This document shows, in pieces, positions 41,654 through 49,077 of a stretch of DNA of 64,000 nucleotides. Every line of letters starts with the position of its first letter. The first letter of the stretch is position 1. The translations under genes were made by a program, and so were the position numbers. Source of the stretch: VRUE01 sp035693025 (GTDB lineage: Bacteria; Actinomycetota; Thermoleophilia; Solirubrobacterales; 70-9); assembly GCA_035693025.1 (NCBI GenBank), contig DASSHI010000001.1, positions 124,001-188,000 of the forward strand, in the 5' to 3' direction. Below the pieces are notes generated by a model that searched no databases, was not told the origin of the DNA, and saw only the letters and a program-made list of their open reading frames with translations.

Positions 41654-42225
41654 TGCCAATCGGGCAATGGGATCTCCTCCGATGGATGATCGATCGAGAG
41701 CAGGAAGAGTCAAGTAGACCTACGCTCTTTGGAAGTGAGTTTCTGAGCGCCGCTGCCACCGCTCTGGGGAGCGATGATCCCAATGCATGGGACTCAGTAG
41801 CACGCGCTGCAGTCCACCTGAAACGGATCGGATATATCGACTGGAGATACGTCCCGACCCCGAATGTAGATCCACCGGAACCCCCGCTCGAATTCATCGA
41901 CAATGGGTTCCTTCAGCGGGTGCAAGAAATCCACGTTACGGCGCACGGCCACGCGGCTCTGGCCGCTCGACAGCAAGGCACCCAGATCAATGTTGTCAAC
42001 TCCACCGTTGGCCAACTGGCACTCGGCAACATCCAGAACATCGACGTCCTCGTGATCCTCGATGCAATGGAGCAGTCACTTGGGGCTGTCGATGCATCGG
42101 AGGCCGAGAAGACCGAAGCGCGTTTGACGATTCAACGAATGCGTGACGCAGCCGCGAACGTTGCGGGCTCAGCTACGAGTTCTGTTCTGGCGGCTGCGCT
42201 CCGACAGGCACTAGGTCTGCCATAA
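41653..42225 (+). CDS. Uncharacterised 190-aa protein coupled to an XRE regulator
   Basis: Not recognised. Residues 1-110 look globular and helical-to-mixed. A short segment GTQINVVNSTVGQLALGNI (about 117-135) is Asn/Gln/Val/Gly-rich and resembles the linker or assembly motifs seen in bacterial effector-associated proteins. The C-terminal 50 aa are Ala-rich helix. No signal peptide. Weaker codon bias than the core genome. The one-base overlap with the XRE gene and the setting in a defence island make an effector role possible but unproven. Confidence 0.6.
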   Translation: MPIGQWDLLRWMIDREQEESSRPTLFGSEFLSAAATALGSDDPNAWDSVARAAVHLKRIGYIDWRYVPTPNVDPPEPPLEFIDNGFLQRVQEIHVTAHGHAALAARQQGTQINVVNSTVGQLALGNIQNIDVLVILDAMEQSLGAVDASEAEKTEARLTIQRMRDAAANVAGSATSSVLAAALRQALGLP

Positions 42226-42241
42226 GAGATCGGTGCCGCAG

Positions 42242-43141
42242 CTAAGGCAGCACCGTGGAGAGATAAGCAACAGCGCCGCCCGCCCCAGCGACAATTGCGC
42301 CGGCTTCGCTCGGGCTTACGGCGTGGGCTTGAGCACCAGCGCCATGTCCGCCTCGGCGATTGCGGGGGGTCATCGCCACCAAGACCAGCTTCTCCATATG
42401 CCTGGGGACGATTTCGGCAGCCTCCAAGTGGTTGAAGAGCGGCTGCGCAGTGTCGCCTGCGTCATAGGGAATCCCGTGTGCATCGAGCACCACCTTCATG
42501 GCGCTCTCAAGGCAACATCCCGCCTCGTGAATTGCCTGCTTCAGGGCTTCTGGAGTTCCCTTGGCCAACTCGGCGCGGGCGGATTCGAACTCGGACCGCA
42601 CCCCGCCTGCAAACTCCGGTCGATTGATCGCCGCCAGCGCGGGCCGCACGAGATCGCGTTCAACCTGCTCATCGCCCACGTATTCAAAGCCGTGAAGGTG
42701 GCTAAAAGCCCATGGGATGCCCCGGCTGCGGCAGATTTGCGTGATTCGATCGGACGCCGCCCCGACTTTCTTGGTGGCCTCGAGGGCCACCTGGATGGCT
42801 AGCCGAAAGTCAGGCTCGGGGGAATGCATGAGCAGGACGTAGGCACGGACTTCGATCGGGTCGGCTTTCGGCCGTCCGAAGCCGATCGGAAATTCGGCCT
42901 CAGCCCCCGCTTCGCCAATTAACTGGGAAAGTCGAAAGGATTCTGCCTCTCCCCAGACCTTGGCTACGGCCCGCAGATAGTCCTCGGGTCCCCCGAAGCG
43001 GTCGTGAAAAAACACGTTCACGACGGTTCGCGCGTCGAGACCGCTGGCTTCAGCCGCCGCTCTGAAGATGAGTTTGCGGGCACCTTCGTCCATGCCGGTC
43101 GCTTCGCGCTGGCTCGCCGTATCGAGCATCGAGTCCGCCAT
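42242..43141 (-). CDS. Abortive-infection C-terminal domain (Abi_C)-like protein
   Basis: A 299-aa protein. The N-terminal half is unrecognised. The C-terminal part (about 195-290) matches the pattern of Abi_C/HEPN-type domains: ALKQAIHEAGCCLESAMKVV, then a conserved NHLE helix and the terminal RNRRGGHG motif. Internal start ATG 43093 is an alternative. The position between the regulators and the HigBA-like pair in island 1 fits a phage-defence role; activity is not shown by sequence alone. Confidence 0.6.
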   Translation of the reverse strand: MADSMLDTASQREATGMDEGARKLIFRAAAEASGLDARTVVNVFFHDRFGGPEDYLRAVAKVWGEAESFRLSQLIGEAGAEAEFPIGFGRPKADPIEVRAYVLLMHSPEPDFRLAIQVALEATKKVGAASDRITQICRSRGIPWAFSHLHGFEYVGDEQVERDLVRPALAAINRPEFAGGVRSEFESARAELAKGTPEALKQAIHEAGCCLESAMKVVLDAHGIPYDAGDTAQPLFNHLEAAEIVPRHMEKLVLVAMTPRNRRGGHGAGAQAHAVSPSEAGAIVAGAGGAVAYLSTVLP

Positions 43142-43218
43142 CCCCCAAGTGAAGCAGGTGGAACCGCCGGCCTCTGCCTGGACCTACACGTGGACAGCGA
43201 GGACGCGAAGCCGACTCG

Positions 43219-43557
43219 CTACAGAACGACCAATTCCCGCTCCGGCTTGTCAGCGGTGCCGGTCTCGAAGCCAAAGACCGCTCGAACGCCAAAAGCGTCG
43301 GCGAGCTTTTTGAGCGTCTGAGCGTTGGTGGCGTGCTGGCCGCTCTCGATCCGCGAAACCGCCGAGGCGGTCGTGCCCATGAGGGCGGCAAGCTGAGCCT
43401 GGGTCAAGCCGAGCGCGGCGCGGCGCATGATGACGATGCGGGCAAGCTCCTCGTACGGCGCAAGACGCTCGTACTCGGCTCGAAACTCCGGGTCGTTGAG
43501 GGAATCTTTGATGTGGTCGGAAACGGCGGTCCCGACCGGGCTGGATCGTTTGCTCAT
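43219..43557 (-). CDS. HigA-like XRE antitoxin
   Basis: A 112-aa protein with an N-terminal helical region (about 1-45) and a C-terminal HTH: RRAALGLTQAQLAALMGTTA, then SAVSRIESGQHATNAQTLKK. It follows a RelE/HigB-like gene on the same strand after 73 nt that hold two palindromes, the inverted toxin-first order of higBA. It would bind its toxin and repress the promoter. Confidence 0.83.
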   Translation of the reverse strand: MSKRSSPVGTAVSDHIKDSLNDPEFRAEYERLAPYEELARIVIMRRAALGLTQAQLAALMGTTASAVSRIESGQHATNAQTLKKLADAFGVRAVFGFETGTADKPERELVVL

Positions 43558-43582
43558 CGCGCACCCTTTGACTACTACGTGT

Positions 43583-43616
43583 TGACCTGGGTCAGCATGT
43601 TAGCAGCGCTGCTAAC
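43583..43616. promoter_or_regulatory. Operator candidates between toxin and antitoxin genes
   Basis: Two adjacent inverted repeats lie in the 73-bp gap: TGACC-TG-GGTCA at 43583-43594 and the perfect 18-bp palindrome GTTAGCAGCGCTGCTAAC at 43599-43616. On the antitoxin strand they sit 26-59 nt upstream of its ATG, a suitable place for autorepression by an HTH antitoxin. Confidence 0.6.
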
Positions 43617-43630
43617 CCTCAAAAGGCGGA

Positions 43631-44032
43631 TTACGGAGCGTCATGACCCGCCGCCCGCGGCGGCTTTCTGGGCTGCGCTTCCATGCGTGCCTTGAAGTCG
43701 CCCCAGCGTTCCTCCGCAACCTTGATCTCGGCGGGGGGCAGCTTGCCGGTCTTCTTCGGAAAGACGTGCAGCAAAACAACAAGGCTCTCCGACCGCCGAT
43801 AGAGCACTCGGAAGAGCTGGGAGCCCATGTGGCAGCGCAGCTCGCGCAACTCCCCCGAAACCTGCGAGCTGTGCGGGAAGGGAAGATGCGGCATCGTCTC
43901 CGAGAGGTCGTTGAGACGGTCGATCTGGCGCAGAAGCGCGGCGCGAGGCTTCGGGTCGAGGTCGACGATGAAGTCGAGGACCGGCTCGGACCCCTCCGGG
44001 TCCCGGTAGTAGACCGCCTGAAGGTTGGTCAC
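43631..44032 (-). CDS. HigB/RelE-type toxin (Gp49-like)
   Basis: A 133-aa RelE-superfamily protein: PVLDFIVDLDPKPRAALLRQ, then GELRELRCHMGSQLFRVLYR and the strand VVLLHVFPKKTGKLPP, as in phage-derived Gp49-like HigB ribosome-dependent mRNA interferases. The C-terminal tail beyond about 115 is charged and Pro-rich. The start overlaps the integrase stop by 4 nt, so the toxin is translationally coupled to the integrase. Confidence 0.85.
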   Translation of the reverse strand: MTNLQAVYYRDPEGSEPVLDFIVDLDPKPRAALLRQIDRLNDLSETMPHLPFPHSSQVSGELRELRCHMGSQLFRVLYRRSESLVVLLHVFPKKTGKLPPAEIKVAEERWGDFKARMEAQPRKPPRAAGHDAP

Positions 44033-45306
44033 GCCGCGACTGCCGATGCCGGTGCGGCGGTGGACGCCTCGCGAAGCGCCGCCGAGAGCTTTTCGGCGGC
44101 GTCCACCTGGGGAACGTGGTGGACGTAGATCATCGTCGTCGCAATGTCCGCGTGGCCCATGTACGCCTTGACGTCGGTCAGCGGGAAGACCTGGACGGCG
44201 AGGGTGCCGAAGCTGTGGCGGAGGTCGTGGAAGCGGATGTGCTTGAGGCCCGCCGCCTCCAGCGCCGCGTAGAAACGGCGACGGAGGGCGCTGTCCTCAA
44301 TGTGCTCGCCGGTCGGGTTGACGAACACGAGGTCTTCCTCCCCGGTCCAATCCTTGCGGCGACTGAGTCCGTCAAGCGCAGTGGCCACTTGGTCGATCAT
44401 CGGGACGCTGCGAATGCGGCCCGACTTCGGCGCATCCTCATGCCGCATCACGTAGGAGTGGCGAACGTGGATCAACCGCTTGCCGAAGTCGAGATCGCGC
44501 CAGCGGAGGCTTCGCAGCTCGCCGAGCCGCAGGCCGGCGTAGGCGGCGGTGAGGAAAAGTGCGGCGTCCTGCTCGTCCTGCTGGCGAAGCTTCGCCCGCC
44601 ACTCCAGGCCGGTCGGGTGCTTCGGCGGCTTGCGGTGGCGGCCCTCGCGAGCCGCCCGCGCCAGGGCCTCGACCTCGGCTGCCGAGAGCACGTCGAAGTC
44701 ACCGGATCGGGTCACGGGCTGGCGCTCGGCCCAGGCGGCGGCGTTCGCCGACAGCCCGTAGGTCCGCTGCGCCCGCTTGAGGATGCTGTGCATGACCCCG
44801 AGGTACTTGTTGATCGTCCGCGCCGAGAGCGCCTCGCCGTCAGCGATCCCGCCGGCCACGACCAGCTCGACCCGCCAGGCGTCGATTCGCTGGGTGGTGA
44901 TCGACTCAAGGGCAAGGCTGCCGAACGCGGGCAGGAGACGGCGATCGACGATCCAGCGGTAGTCGGTGATCGTCGACGGACGCCGCTTGCGGTCATGCTC
45001 GACGTAGCGCAGCCACTCCCGCGCCGCCTCGGCGAAGGTGACAGTGCTTGACCGCCGCGGCCGGCTCGTCAGGTGGCTGCGCCGAGCGTCGGCGAGGATC
45101 GCATCAAGCTCGCGCTGGGCGCCCTGCTTCGTCAGGTAGCCCTCCGGCGGTCTCCCCCGCTTCGTCCACGCTTTGCCGAGGACGGCCTGATGCTGGCCCT
45201 CGGCGTCGCGCCACTTCGCCATCCAGCGGTCGCCCGACTTCCGTTTCCTGCGGAAGACGTGGCCGCTGATCGGCGCTTCGCGGAAGAGCATCGAGGAGGA
45301 CCCCAT
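44029..45306 (-). CDS. int: Tyrosine integrase of island 1
   Basis: A phage-type tyrosine recombinase of about 425 aa: N-terminal AP2-like arm-binding domain, SAM-like core-binding domain, and catalytic domain with Arg in AGLRLGELRSL, His-x-x-Arg in FHDLRHSFGT, and Tyr in IATTMIYVHH. The frame stays open to 45363, but that extension reads through two AATGTGTCCC repeats (giving GTHFGTHF), so a start at 45306 (or 45291) is preferred. It lies next to the right attachment site and is followed by the HigBA-like pair. Confidence 0.92.
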   Translation of the reverse strand: MGSSSMLFREAPISGHVFRRKRKSGDRWMAKWRDAEGQHQAVLGKAWTKRGRPPEGYLTKQGAQRELDAILADARRSHLTSRPRRSSTVTFAEAAREWLRYVEHDRKRRPSTITDYRWIVDRRLLPAFGSLALESITTQRIDAWRVELVVAGGIADGEALSARTINKYLGVMHSILKRAQRTYGLSANAAAWAERQPVTRSGDFDVLSAAEVEALARAAREGRHRKPPKHPTGLEWRAKLRQQDEQDAALFLTAAYAGLRLGELRSLRWRDLDFGKRLIHVRHSYVMRHEDAPKSGRIRSVPMIDQVATALDGLSRRKDWTGEEDLVFVNPTGEHIEDSALRRRFYAALEAAGLKHIRFHDLRHSFGTLAVQVFPLTDVKAYMGHADIATTMIYVHHVPQVDAAEKLSAALREASTAAPASAVAA

Positions 45307-45338
45307 GCTCCGAGGGTAGGGCATCTTCAGGACCGAAA

Positions 45339-45360
45339 AATGTGTCCCGAAATGTGTCCC
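45339..45360 (+). repeat. Candidate integrase arm-type sites, right end of island 1
   Basis: AATGTGTCCC occurs at 45339-45348 and 45351-45360, same orientation as the pair at the left end. A second direct repeat AACTGGAC (45382-45389, 45396-45403) lies between these and the attachment site. Position and repetition fit integrase arm or excisionase binding. Confidence 0.55.
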
Positions 45361-45446
45361 CAACTAGGCAAAAAGGTACCCAACTGGACTGCACTAACTG
45401 GACAGGATTCGGCTTAAACAAGCGGAATCCTTAACAATTGACGCCG

Positions 45447-45492
45447 ATCATAATCCGCGTGTCGGGGGTTCGAGTCCCTCCTCCGGCATGGC
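45447..45492 (+). repeat. Attachment site copy 2 (right end of island 1)
   Basis: Forty-six bases identical to 28312-28357, from the anticodon loop to 4 nt past the tRNA. It lacks the 5' half of the tRNA and is not a functional tRNA gene. Confidence 0.95.
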
Positions 45493-45620
45493 CTTTGGGC
45501 CGCATTCCAGAGCGGTCGACGCCGCGAACGATGGTGACGCTGGACCCGCATTGTGGTCGGGAGCCAGCGAAAGTGCCAGCACGCCCCCTGCGGAACACCG
45601 AGTGTCTGGCGTGAGTGCCT

Positions 45621-45917
45621 ATGGTCCAACCAATGCCTGATCCTGCCGCCAGCCCCAGCGATCCGTTCAGGTCGTCGTCGCCGCTGGCTGACCAAATCCG
45701 ACACGCCGCCATGCTCGTTGACGGACTACAAGAGGCTCGTGCCGCCGGGGTCGAGCCCTACCTTCGCGCGTTCGCGAGTCTGAGGCAGAGCGACTTCGCC
45801 GCGCTCGTCGACCTGCTCCTACTTCGAGAGATTGGCCTAACTGAATCGAGCCGGCGACGATGGCGGCGATCTCGCCCGTGGAGTTGGCGCTGGGCGTGGC
45901 CGCCGTGGGCCGGCTGA
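45621..45917 (+). CDS. Doubtful small protein at the left end of island 2
   Basis: A 98-aa reading starting at ATG 45621. Its first 70 residues look helical and plausible (QIRHAAMLVDGLQEARAAGV), but the last 20 are Arg/Trp-rich. A second frame starting at ATG 45860 gives a hydrophobic segment (VELALGVAAVGRLTLLCCG). A frameshift near 45855 or two tiny overlapping genes are possible. No function. Confidence 0.3.
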   Translation: MVQPMPDPAASPSDPFRSSSPLADQIRHAAMLVDGLQEARAAGVEPYLRAFASLRQSDFAALVDLLLLREIGLTESSRRRWRRSRPWSWRWAWPPWAG

Positions 45918-45965
45918 CCTTGCTCTGCTGCGGGCTTGTGGGATCAGAATCCGCAGGGGGCGACA

Positions 45966-46514
45966 ATGCGACAGATCATGTCGCACGCCCCCAAGCCCCC
46001 CGTTTCCTCGTCTGAGCGCGCTCGGCGCGATCACGCGATCTGGCAGGCCCGCCTGGAAGAAACGTCCTGGAAAGAGATCGCCGCACGGTTCGGCGTCAGC
46101 CAGCGCCAGGCCCAGCGCGCCGCCAAGGACGCGGCACGTACCGCTCGGGAGGCGGTGACCGCACTCGACCACATTGAGCCGCTCACGGTGCTTCGCGAGA
46201 TCATCGACGGCCAACGCACGGCGTTTGCGTCCGCCGTAGCGCTGACGACCGCGGCGGACAGCGACAACGGCAAGGTCGGCGCGTGCCGCGCAGTCGGGAC
46301 CGTCGGCGAGTCACTGCGCGACACCCTCGTCGCGGCCGGCTTACTGCCCTTCCGCCAGGAGCCAGGCCCCGGCGCCGCACTCGCGCTCGAAAGCGAAGCG
46401 CGAACGGTTGCCCTTCGGCTCGCTCGCGCGGCCGAGCGGGCCGGTCTCGACGCCGACACGATCCTTGCCGCCGTCGATGCTGGAGGATCGGCCCTCCCCG
46501 CGAGGACCGGATGA
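45966..46514 (+). CDS. Helix-turn-helix protein, terminase-small-subunit-like or regulator
   Basis: A 182-aa protein from ATG 45966 (GTG 45936 also in frame). The N-terminal HTH reads TSWKEIAARFGVSQRQAQRA. The rest is helical and Ala-rich, with LALESEARTVALRLARAAER. Replicative, regulatory or packaging roles are all possible. The stop overlaps the next start (ATGA). Confidence 0.6.
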   Translation: MRQIMSHAPKPPVSSSERARRDHAIWQARLEETSWKEIAARFGVSQRQAQRAAKDAARTAREAVTALDHIEPLTVLREIIDGQRTAFASAVALTTAADSDNGKVGACRAVGTVGESLRDTLVAAGLLPFRQEPGPGAALALESEARTVALRLARAAERAGLDADTILAAVDAGGSALPARTG

Positions 46515-46732
46515 AAACCACTGCCAAAGCCGCGCCTGCGAAGCCGCGGACGGCGCGCGACCAACTCGTGGGCGCGATCAGCGCCCGGATGCTCGCGGCC
46601 GGTGCCAGCTTCCGTGCCACAGTCGGAACCGCCGCCATCATCGCCGGCTGGGCGCGTGACGAGGGAATCTCAGACCCCGCCGTAGAGCATCTCGCGCGGC
46701 GACTTCAAGCGAAGGGAGCGACATCCAGATGA
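46511..46732 (+). CDS. 73-aa basic protein, unknown
   Basis: A small protein with a Lys/Ala/Pro-rich N-terminus (KTTAKAAPAKPRTARDQ) and a helical remainder ending in ARRLQAKGATSR. Both ends overlap neighbours by 4 nt, which is the main support for its being a gene. No family recognised. Confidence 0.55.
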   Translation: MKTTAKAAPAKPRTARDQLVGAISARMLAAGASFRATVGTAAIIAGWARDEGISDPAVEHLARRLQAKGATSR

Positions 46733-47199
46733 CCATGACCATGACGCAGGCACGCCAGTTGCACGAGTGGCTCGCCGACAAGCTGACCCCTGAGTGCGAT
46801 CTTGCCGTCGAGGCGATTTGGGCCAGGGAGGCGGGGTGCGAGGCACGTGAACATCGCGAAGTCGACCTGCTCGCCGCAGGGATGGGAGTCGACCCGGCCG
46901 GTGGGCTGGACGCGGCCTTTGGACTAGCCGAGGAGCGCAATGACGATGACCTTCTCGCCGAGGCTGTGGAGCAGCCCGGCGATGTCGAGGAATTCCTGGC
47001 GCCCGACGACGCGCAGGGTCTCGCCGAGGAACTCGGGGTGAATGCGCCGACCCTCGACAAGATGCTGAACCTGCACGAGCGCGACGAATTCGCCGAGGCC
47101 CATGATCTGAGCCGCGAGGAGTTCGCCAACGCACTCGACCCGTCCCCTCGGCCGCCTGAGTCGCTCGCCGAGGCCTTCGACGAACTGACTCTCCCGTAG
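46729..47199 (+). CDS. 156-aa acidic protein, unknown
   Basis: A strongly acidic, helical protein that starts MTMTMTQARQ. It has no membrane segment or signal. A helical segment LAEELGVNAPTLDKMLNLHE near 103-122 looks like a short HTH-like unit. Overlaps the 73-aa gene by 4 nt; ends 10 nt before the convergent XRE gene. Confidence 0.6.
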   Translation: MTMTMTQARQLHEWLADKLTPECDLAVEAIWAREAGCEAREHREVDLLAAGMGVDPAGGLDAAFGLAEERNDDDLLAEAVEQPGDVEEFLAPDDAQGLAEELGVNAPTLDKMLNLHERDEFAEAHDLSREEFANALDPSPRPPESLAEAFDELTLP

Positions 47200-47209
47200 C
47201 TCAGCTCGC

Positions 47210-47419
47210 CTAGACGCCGCGCAGAAGATCGCAGGCAGGCACTTCGAGGCCCTTGGCGATCCTGGCGAGGGTTGAGAGCCGTAGGTCGCGCACCCCTCGC
47301 TCTGCCCGCCCGATCTCGACTAGGTGCATATCGCAGCGCAGCGCCAATGCCTCCTGCGTCAGGTCGGCCTCTTTGCGGCACGCCTTGATATTGCGCCCGA
47401 CGATCACCTTCGGCTCCAT
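47210..47419 (-). CDS. XRE-family helix-turn-helix repressor
   Basis: A 69-aa protein that is essentially one HTH_3 domain: VGRNIKACRKEADLTQEALA, HLVEIGRAERGVRDLRLSTL. It is the only minus-strand gene of island 2, convergent with the preceding run and divergent from the lipoprotein genes, the usual place for an element repressor. The longer in-frame reading to 47674 crosses the divergent lipoprotein gene and is rejected. Confidence 0.82.
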   Translation of the reverse strand: MEPKVIVGRNIKACRKEADLTQEALALRCDMHLVEIGRAERGVRDLRLSTLARIAKGLEVPACDLLRGV

Positions 47420-47493
47420 GCGCCGGATGCTGCGGAGCGAAACCAATAAGGTCCAGTACCAATGACGTTCTATCGAGGAAAGGCTGGAGCACG

Positions 47494-47919
47494 ATGAAGC
47501 GCTGGTGCGTGCTGCTCTTGACGGTTTTGGCGGTGGCCTTTGTCGGTTGCGGCACTGGCAACGACTCGGCCACCGAAACGGAGACGACGGCCGCGAAGGC
47601 CCAGCCAACCACTCCTCCCGTTGTGGCAGACATAGCACGACGCTTGCAGGCTGCCGGGATTCACGCCAGGGCAACCGCCCTTAACGAAGGCAAGGCCGAA
47701 ATCGAAGTTAAGGGCGCCGAAATCGTCTACTACGCCGACGCGAGCGAGGCCGCAAAGGAAGGGACAGGACTCGAACAGGTCGCCACCGGCCACCCGCAGA
47801 AAGCGATGGCGGATGCCTATGGGCAGGTGATTGTCTGGACCGCCAACGAGAAGCCGTTGACGAGCACGCAGCGGGCCAGATTCGAGGAAATCTCGAAGAT
47901 CGTGGACCCGCAACGGTGA
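47494..47919 (+). CDS. Predicted lipoprotein
   Basis: A 141-aa exported protein with a Lys/Arg n-region, hydrophobic core and lipobox VGCGTG, a Thr-rich linker, then a small alpha/beta domain (about 45-135). AAAGGCTGGAGC lies upstream of the ATG. The stop overlaps the next lipoprotein start (GTGA). Two consecutive lipoproteins plus a membrane protein form a surface module of island 2; role unknown. Confidence 0.78.
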   Translation: MKRWCVLLLTVLAVAFVGCGTGNDSATETETTAAKAQPTTPPVVADIARRLQAAGIHARATALNEGKAEIEVKGAEIVYYADASEAAKEGTGLEQVATGHPQKAMADAYGQVIVWTANEKPLTSTQRARFEEISKIVDPQR

Positions 47920-48230
47920 AGGCGCTGGCGGCATCGCTCACCGCGGGAGCAATGCTCGCGGCGGGGTGCGGCGGCTCCAGCGGCCCGCCCGCCGACGCCA
48001 GCGCCGAACTGGAGGCCCTGATCCGCGAACAGCTACCGGGCGAGACCAAGCGCCTCACCGGCTCGCGCGCCTTTGTCTCGCGCGTCGGCTGCGTTCACAG
48101 CAGCGGGAGCGCCTACCAATGCATCGCAACGATCTCCGGCCCCAATGCCTACGGCGAATACGCCACCGAACAGCTACCCATCGACGGCACCTGTGACGAG
48201 ACCGAATGCATCTGGAAGGTGTCACCGTAA
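47916..48230 (+). CDS. Small lipoprotein with four mature cysteines
   Basis: A 104-aa protein, GTG start. Signal peptide with lipobox AAGCGG, then a short domain with cysteines in RVGCVH, AYQCIA, DGTCDE and TECIWK, allowing two disulfides. The fold looks like a small beta domain. Coupled to its neighbours by overlaps of 4 nt upstream and 1 nt downstream. Confidence 0.72.
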   Translation: MKALAASLTAGAMLAAGCGGSSGPPADASAELEALIREQLPGETKRLTGSRAFVSRVGCVHSSGSAYQCIATISGPNAYGEYATEQLPIDGTCDETECIWKVSP

Positions 48231-48688
48231 TGGCAGCGGCCGGTCAGCCGATCTCGCACGAGTTCCGATCCGCCAGTACCCCGGATGCGGTGATCCGCGA
48301 TCTCGTCTTGCAGGCCGACGAGTTCGACCGCCTCGGGTATCGAGTCGAGAGCCACACTCCGACTACAGCAGTCTTGGTGCGACGCTTCACGCCGACCCTT
48401 GCCTACGCAATCCCGTTGACGATTGCCGCGCTCGCCTTCGCGATCCCGGTGCTCTCACCCGATGCAACCACACAGCAAGCCGGCACCGGGGGGCGCATTG
48501 CGATGTTCGCGGTGATCGCCGCCGTCGTCCTTTCTCTCCTGGTAAAGACGACCGAGCGGGTGACGTTCAGCGCGGGTGTCGACGCGGATGGTTCGCGTGT
48601 CCTCGTCAGCGGGTCCGTAAATCAAAGGTTGCGCGACTACATCCTCGGATGCGGGACCCCTCTTACGGAGGAGCAGCCGGGCGGATAG
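48230..48688 (+). CDS. Two-helix membrane protein, unknown
   Basis: A 152-aa protein with a soluble N-terminal domain (about 1-50), two membrane helices (about 54-77 and 89-106) and a C-terminal soluble region of about 45 aa. ATG 48230 overlaps the upstream TAA by one base. Third gene of the surface module; no family recognised. Confidence 0.68.
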   Translation: MAAAGQPISHEFRSASTPDAVIRDLVLQADEFDRLGYRVESHTPTTAVLVRRFTPTLAYAIPLTIAALAFAIPVLSPDATTQQAGTGGRIAMFAVIAAVVLSLLVKTTERVTFSAGVDADGSRVLVSGSVNQRLRDYILGCGTPLTEEQPGG

Positions 48689-49077
48689 ACCTGACCCCAG
48701 AGCGGTGATCCGGTACCTCTGGCGCAGGACCACTTGCTGCGGGACAAGGGGTATCGCGGCCTGGTCCGTCGATCACAGGTTCGTGACCTGCGGATTTACC
48801 ATCCAGCCGTCGTCCCGCAAACGGCTCTGCGCTGCCCCGCGTCAAGGGTGGGCCAACAGTGTCCCAGCACGGCGGCGGCGAGCCAGCGGCAGCCCGTCCG
48901 AGGTCACCGATAGCCTGCTCTTCGATGCATTGACGGAGGGGTTCGGCCTCTCGCGTTTGGTTCTGACCTATTGCCGGAAGCGCCGCCTTTTACGGGCGGC
49001 GTTTGCCGTTCGGGGGTCTCCGTCCGAGCGACGGCCTACCGTTCGAGGGGCAAGTCAGAAACCATGCCGATTCGTCA
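48689..49077. other. Gap of 389 bp without a supported gene
   Basis: A frame is open here but its composition is erratic and it has no convincing start. A 7-bp stem CGCCGCC/GGCGGCG (48981-48987 with 48995-49001) is the only clear structure. It probably holds the promoter of the downstream replication, excision and integration genes. Confidence 0.5.

Larger units (their letters stand above)
28354..45492. mobile_element. Island 1: mobilizable defence island in the CAU tRNA
   Basis: Bounded by the tRNA and the 46-bp repeat at 45447. It carries a tyrosine integrase at the right end, a MobF relaxase, an excisionase-like HTH protein, CBASS genes, an Abi_C-like protein, a HigBA-like pair and several metabolic cargo genes. 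No coupling protein or type IV secretion gene is present, so it would need a helper for transfer. It lies next to the tRNA and is therefore the most recent of the three insertions. Confidence 0.9.

Noticed and set aside
45936..46015. Small hydrophobic frame starting at 45860 as an independent gene
   Set aside because: Only 51 codons, no ribosome binding site, and it overlaps the next gene extensively; kept only as a note under the doubtful 45621 gene.
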